NCBI GenBank assembly: GCA_964558115.1
Contig: CAZLCI010000001.1
Location: 1 to 64,000, forward strand
DNA from: UBA3496 sp964558115
Lineage (GTDB): Bacteria; UBA8248
DNA: 64,000 nt
Reading direction: 5' to 3'
Part shown: positions 61,213 through 64,000 of the stretch, piece after piece
Position numbering within the stretch: position 1 is the stretch's first letter
Layout: the number at the start of each line of letters is the position of its first letter
The notes under the pieces: generated by a model
The model's database searches: none
What the model was told of the DNA's origin: nothing
The model's input: only the letters and a program-made list of their open reading frames with translations
Position numbers and translations under genes: made by a program

Positions 61213-63141
61213 ATGAGCAAATTAATTCTCTTAATACTTTTTTTTCCACTGCTGGGTTTATTCGTTAACCTTTTTTTAATTGGAAAAGGTAAAAAAGACT
61301 TACTATCTGGCTGGATAGCTTCTGCAGCGATGTTGTCATCATTTCTTGTTTCTTTTTTTATATTTTTCAGTTTTCTCCTCGAGAGCCCAGAAGACAGGTT
61401 GTTTTCTATTTTCCTTTTTGATTGGATTCCTATTGGGAATTTGATAATCAAAGTTGGATTTGTCATCGATCCTATTTCTTCTATTATGACTTTAATTATT
61501 ACTGGTGTTGGATTCATGGTCCATGTCTATTCTATTGGATACATGCGTGAAGATTTGGGAGTCGTTCGTTATTTTATTTACTTAAATCTTTTTTCTTTTT
61601 CTATGTTGTTGCTAGTTTTAGCTGATAATTTTTTATTAATGTTTGTCGGTTGGGAAGCTGTAGGTTTGTGTAGTTATTTACTTATAGGATTTTGGTATGA
61701 AAAACCTTCAGCAACAGAGGCGGGTAAGAAAGCCTTCATAGTTAATAGGGTTGGAGATTTTTGTTTTCTAATTGCCTTGTTTCAAATTTTAACTATTTTC
61801 GGAACATTTGATTTTACAGATATTTCTAAAAGTGCTTCTGAACTTTTTGTAAAAGATAGCCTTAATGTGAATTTATTATGTTTGTTTCTGTTTTTGGGAG
61901 CAGCAGGGAAAAGTGCCCAGGTTCCACTTCATGTATGGCTTCCAGATGCTATGGAAGGCCCCACGCCTGTAAGTGCTCTCATACATGCGGCAACAATGGT
62001 AACTGCCGGGATTTATTTACTTGTTCGGAACGATGTTCTTTTTAGTCTTGCACCATCTACTCTTATGATAATAGCGATTATAGGAACTTTCACTTTGTTA
62101 TTTGCGGCTTCTATTGCACTGGTTCAGAATGATATCAAAAAAGTTTTGGCATACAGTACCCTAAGTCAGTTGGGCTATATGTTTTTAGCCTGCGGTCTTG
62201 GAGCCTATGCAACAGCAATGTTTCATCTTATGACTCATGCTTTTTTTAAGGCTTTGCTTTTTCTTGGTGCAGGAAGTGTAATTCATGCTATGGATGGGGA
62301 ACAAGATATTGAAAAAATGGGAGGAATGAAATCGTATATACCCAAAACCAGTTTTGTTTTTCTAATTGGTTCTTTGGCAATTGCAGGAATTTTTCCTTTA
62401 GCAGGATTTTTTAGCAAGGATGCAATTCTATTTTCGGCTTTTACAAGTCATTCTTTGTCTAATCTTTTTTGGGTTGCCGGAATACTTGGTGCATTAATGA
62501 CTTCCTACTATACCTTTCGAGTGGTATTTAAAGTTTTTTATGGTGATAAAAATTTTGACGAAAATAAAATACATGTTCATGAATCACCACCGATTATGAT
62601 TTTCCCCCTGTTTGTACTTGCTTTTTTTTCTATTGTAGGAGGATGGGTAGGTATCCCAATTATTTCAGGTGGAAATGTTTTTGCCGAATTTCTTTCTTCA
62701 GTTTTAAGTTCAGGAACTTCTGAAGGGACACATCATAATTTAACTTTAGAACTTGTGTTGATGTTATTGTCTCTTGTTGTTGCTGTGTTAGGTATTTTTA
62801 TAGCTTATCAAACCTGTTGTAAAAAACGTCAAATCTTTTCTAGGGTATCGATTTTTAATATCCGGATTCATTCGCTGCTTAAAAATAAATATTATGTTGA
62901 TGAAATATATGATTTCGTCCTGGTGCGACCATTGAGATCGATAGCAAGTCTGTTTTTTAAACTTTTTGAGCAAAACATAATTGATGCAACAGTTAATGGT
63001 ACTGGTCGGTTGGTAAAGTCTTTAGGATTAACGCTACGTTCACTTCAAGATGGATATGTTAAAACATATGCAGTATCTATTTTGTTTGGCGCAGTATGTA
63101 TTATTTTATTGTTAGTTTTTAATTTTTCAAATAGATTTTAA
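61213..63141 (+). CDS. nuoL: NADH-quinone oxidoreductase subunit L
   Basis: A 642-residue antiporter-like proton pump. VGWEAVGLCSYLLIGFWYEKPSA, SAQVPLHVWLPDAMEGPTPVSALIHAATMV and YSTLSQLGYMFLACG hold the channel Glu, Lys and His residues. The last 120 residues form the lateral helix and end helices. Confidence 0.96.
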   Translation: MSKLILLILFFPLLGLFVNLFLIGKGKKDLLSGWIASAAMLSSFLVSFFIFFSFLLESPEDRLFSIFLFDWIPIGNLIIKVGFVIDPISSIMTLIITGVGFMVHVYSIGYMREDLGVVRYFIYLNLFSFSMLLLVLADNFLLMFVGWEAVGLCSYLLIGFWYEKPSATEAGKKAFIVNRVGDFCFLIALFQILTIFGTFDFTDISKSASELFVKDSLNVNLLCLFLFLGAAGKSAQVPLHVWLPDAMEGPTPVSALIHAATMVTAGIYLLVRNDVLFSLAPSTLMIIAIIGTFTLLFAASIALVQNDIKKVLAYSTLSQLGYMFLACGLGAYATAMFHLMTHAFFKALLFLGAGSVIHAMDGEQDIEKMGGMKSYIPKTSFVFLIGSLAIAGIFPLAGFFSKDAILFSAFTSHSLSNLFWVAGILGALMTSYYTFRVVFKVFYGDKNFDENKIHVHESPPIMIFPLFVLAFFSIVGGWVGIPIISGGNVFAEFLSSVLSSGTSEGTHHNLTLELVLMLLSLVVAVLGIFIAYQTCCKKRQIFSRVSIFNIRIHSLLKNKYYVDEIYDFVLVRPLRSIASLFFKLFEQNIIDATVNGTGRLVKSLGLTLRSLQDGYVKTYAVSILFGAVCIILLLVFNFSNRF

Positions 63142-63154
63142 AAAGGGTTCTATC

Positions 63155-64000
63155 TTGTTTCCTGTGATTAGTTGGATGATTTTTTCTCCTTTAGTTGGTG
63201 CTTTTTCTCTTTTGTTTTTTGGAGATAACAATCAAACTCAATGTAAAAGAATTTTTTTCATTGCAATTGTTTCCAGCCTAATCTCTTTTCTCTTTTCATT
63301 GGTAATTTTTGTAAATTTCCAATCTTCTCCAAAAATGCAATTTGTAGAGAATTTAAAATGGATAGAATCCATGGGGGTTTCTTATAGGGTTGGGTTGGAT
63401 GGAATTAGCCTCCCGTTAATTTTACTTACGACTTTTTTAACCCCAATAGTTTTGCTGTTTTCTTGGGATGATATTAAGAAACGGATTCGTTTGTATTGCT
63501 TCTCTATGCTTCTTCTTGAAACCGCGATGTTAGGTGTTTTTGTTTCTTTAGATTTTTTTCTTTTTTACGTGTTCTGGGAAGCAATGTTAATTCCAATGTA
63601 TTTCATTATTGGAATATGGGGTGGAAAGAAAAGAATTTACTCCGCAATGAAATTTTTTCTATATACGATGAGTGGAAGTGTTTTGATGCTTATTGCAATT
63701 TTATGGCTATATTTTGCAACCGGTGTTGGAACTTTTAACATTTTAGTTTTCCTGAATTCTCCTGTTGACCCTTTGATTCAGACATGGCTTTTTGTTGCTT
63801 TTGCAATAGCTTTTGCAATTAAAGTGCCTATGTTCCCTTTTCATACCTGGTTGCCGGATGCACACGTAGAGGCGCCAACAGCGGGGAGTGTGATTCTTGC
63901 TGGTGTTCTTTTGAAAATGGGTACCTACGGTTTTATAAGACTTGCAATTCCACTTTTTCCTGAAGCCGCTATCGCGTTTTCTCCCCTTTTTATTTTTCTT
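63155..64000 (+). CDS. nuoM: NADH-quinone oxidoreductase subunit M (3' truncated by window)
   Basis: 282 residues are visible and the frame is open to the edge. The TTG at 63155 has AAAAGGG seven bases upstream. GVSYRVGLDGISLPLILLTTFL and the later FWEAMLIPMYFIIGIWGGKKRIYSA, FAIKVPMFPFHTWLPDAHVEAPTAGSVILAGVLLKMGTYGFIR are diagnostic. The rest and nuoN should follow beyond 64000. Confidence 0.95.
   Translation, partial: MFPVISWMIFSPLVGAFSLLFFGDNNQTQCKRIFFIAIVSSLISFLFSLVIFVNFQSSPKMQFVENLKWIESMGVSYRVGLDGISLPLILLTTFLTPIVLLFSWDDIKKRIRLYCFSMLLLETAMLGVFVSLDFFLFYVFWEAMLIPMYFIIGIWGGKKRIYSAMKFFLYTMSGSVLMLIAILWLYFATGVGTFNILVFLNSPVDPLIQTWLFVAFAIAFAIKVPMFPFHTWLPDAHVEAPTAGSVILAGVLLKMGTYGFIRLAIPLFPEAAIAFSPLFIFL

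Noticed and set aside
1..64000. CRISPR array, prophage, insertion sequence or other mobile element
   Set aside because: No repeat-spacer pattern, transposase, integrase or phage gene was seen on either strand.

Overview
The window is a gene-dense, AT-rich stretch (GC roughly one third by eye) of a bacterial chromosome. It has no tRNA, rRNA, CRISPR array, insertion sequence or phage gene that I can see. Several features point to a diderm that respires with menaquinone: an exported beta-barrel porin ending in Phe, a lipoprotein, complex I, and a futalosine-pathway menaquinone cluster. Many genes start with TTG or GTG after good Shine-Dalgarno sites. The mix of small-molecule catabolism genes (SDRs, CaiB/BaiF, enolase-superfamily, amidohydrolases, cupins, MFS and EamA transporters) resembles uncultivated marine lineages of the SAR324 or deltaproteobacterial kind. 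That placement is an inference, not a proof.

Layout. 1-8 kb: end of a gamma-glutamyltransferase, an exported NAGPA-type glycosidase, an SDR, uvrA, an EamA transporter that appears to start at ATT, lexA with a probable operator, and a ThDP enzyme. 8-17.5 kb: MFS, cupin, pncA, thrB, DedA, VOC, CaiB/BaiF, a DsrE-like protein, a porin with a textbook terminator, and a quinone-oxidoreductase-like MDR. 17.6-24.4 kb: menaquinone cluster (small basic ORF, mqnE, an mqnA-amidase fusion, mqnC, a deaminase) followed by a PPC/DUF296 gene. 24.4-24.7 kb, minus strand: an AhpD-like gene with an in-frame TGA in a C-x2-U-x2-H position and a SECIS-like hairpin just downstream, that is, a probable selenoprotein. 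24.8-41 kb: mixed metabolism and housekeeping (SDR, crcB, bioF-like, scoAB, beta-decarboxylating dehydrogenase, cobalamin adenosyltransferase, pgsA, RluB-like, an enolase-superfamily enzyme, racemase, EVE, panE, FkbM, scpAB). 41-51 kb: a catabolic stretch (a CoA-transferase-fold pair lacking the usual catalytic Glu, PfkB kinase, a lipoprotein with two CcmI-C-like repeats, tandem amidohydrolases, a reduced nitrile hydratase/thiocyanate hydrolase-like pair, MFS, NifU-like protein and a third amidohydrolase). 51.6-64 kb: nuoA to nuoM, the last running off the edge.

How they fit together. The mqn genes supply menaquinone, which complex I reduces. LexA and UvrA are SOS and repair functions. PncA feeds NAD salvage. 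The adenosyltransferase implies B12 use, and the selenoprotein implies Sec machinery elsewhere in the genome. The items most worth follow-up are the selenoprotein, the MqnA-amidase fusion, the reduced nitrile hydratase with a His-rich N-terminus, and several enzymes of familiar folds whose key catalytic residues are replaced.
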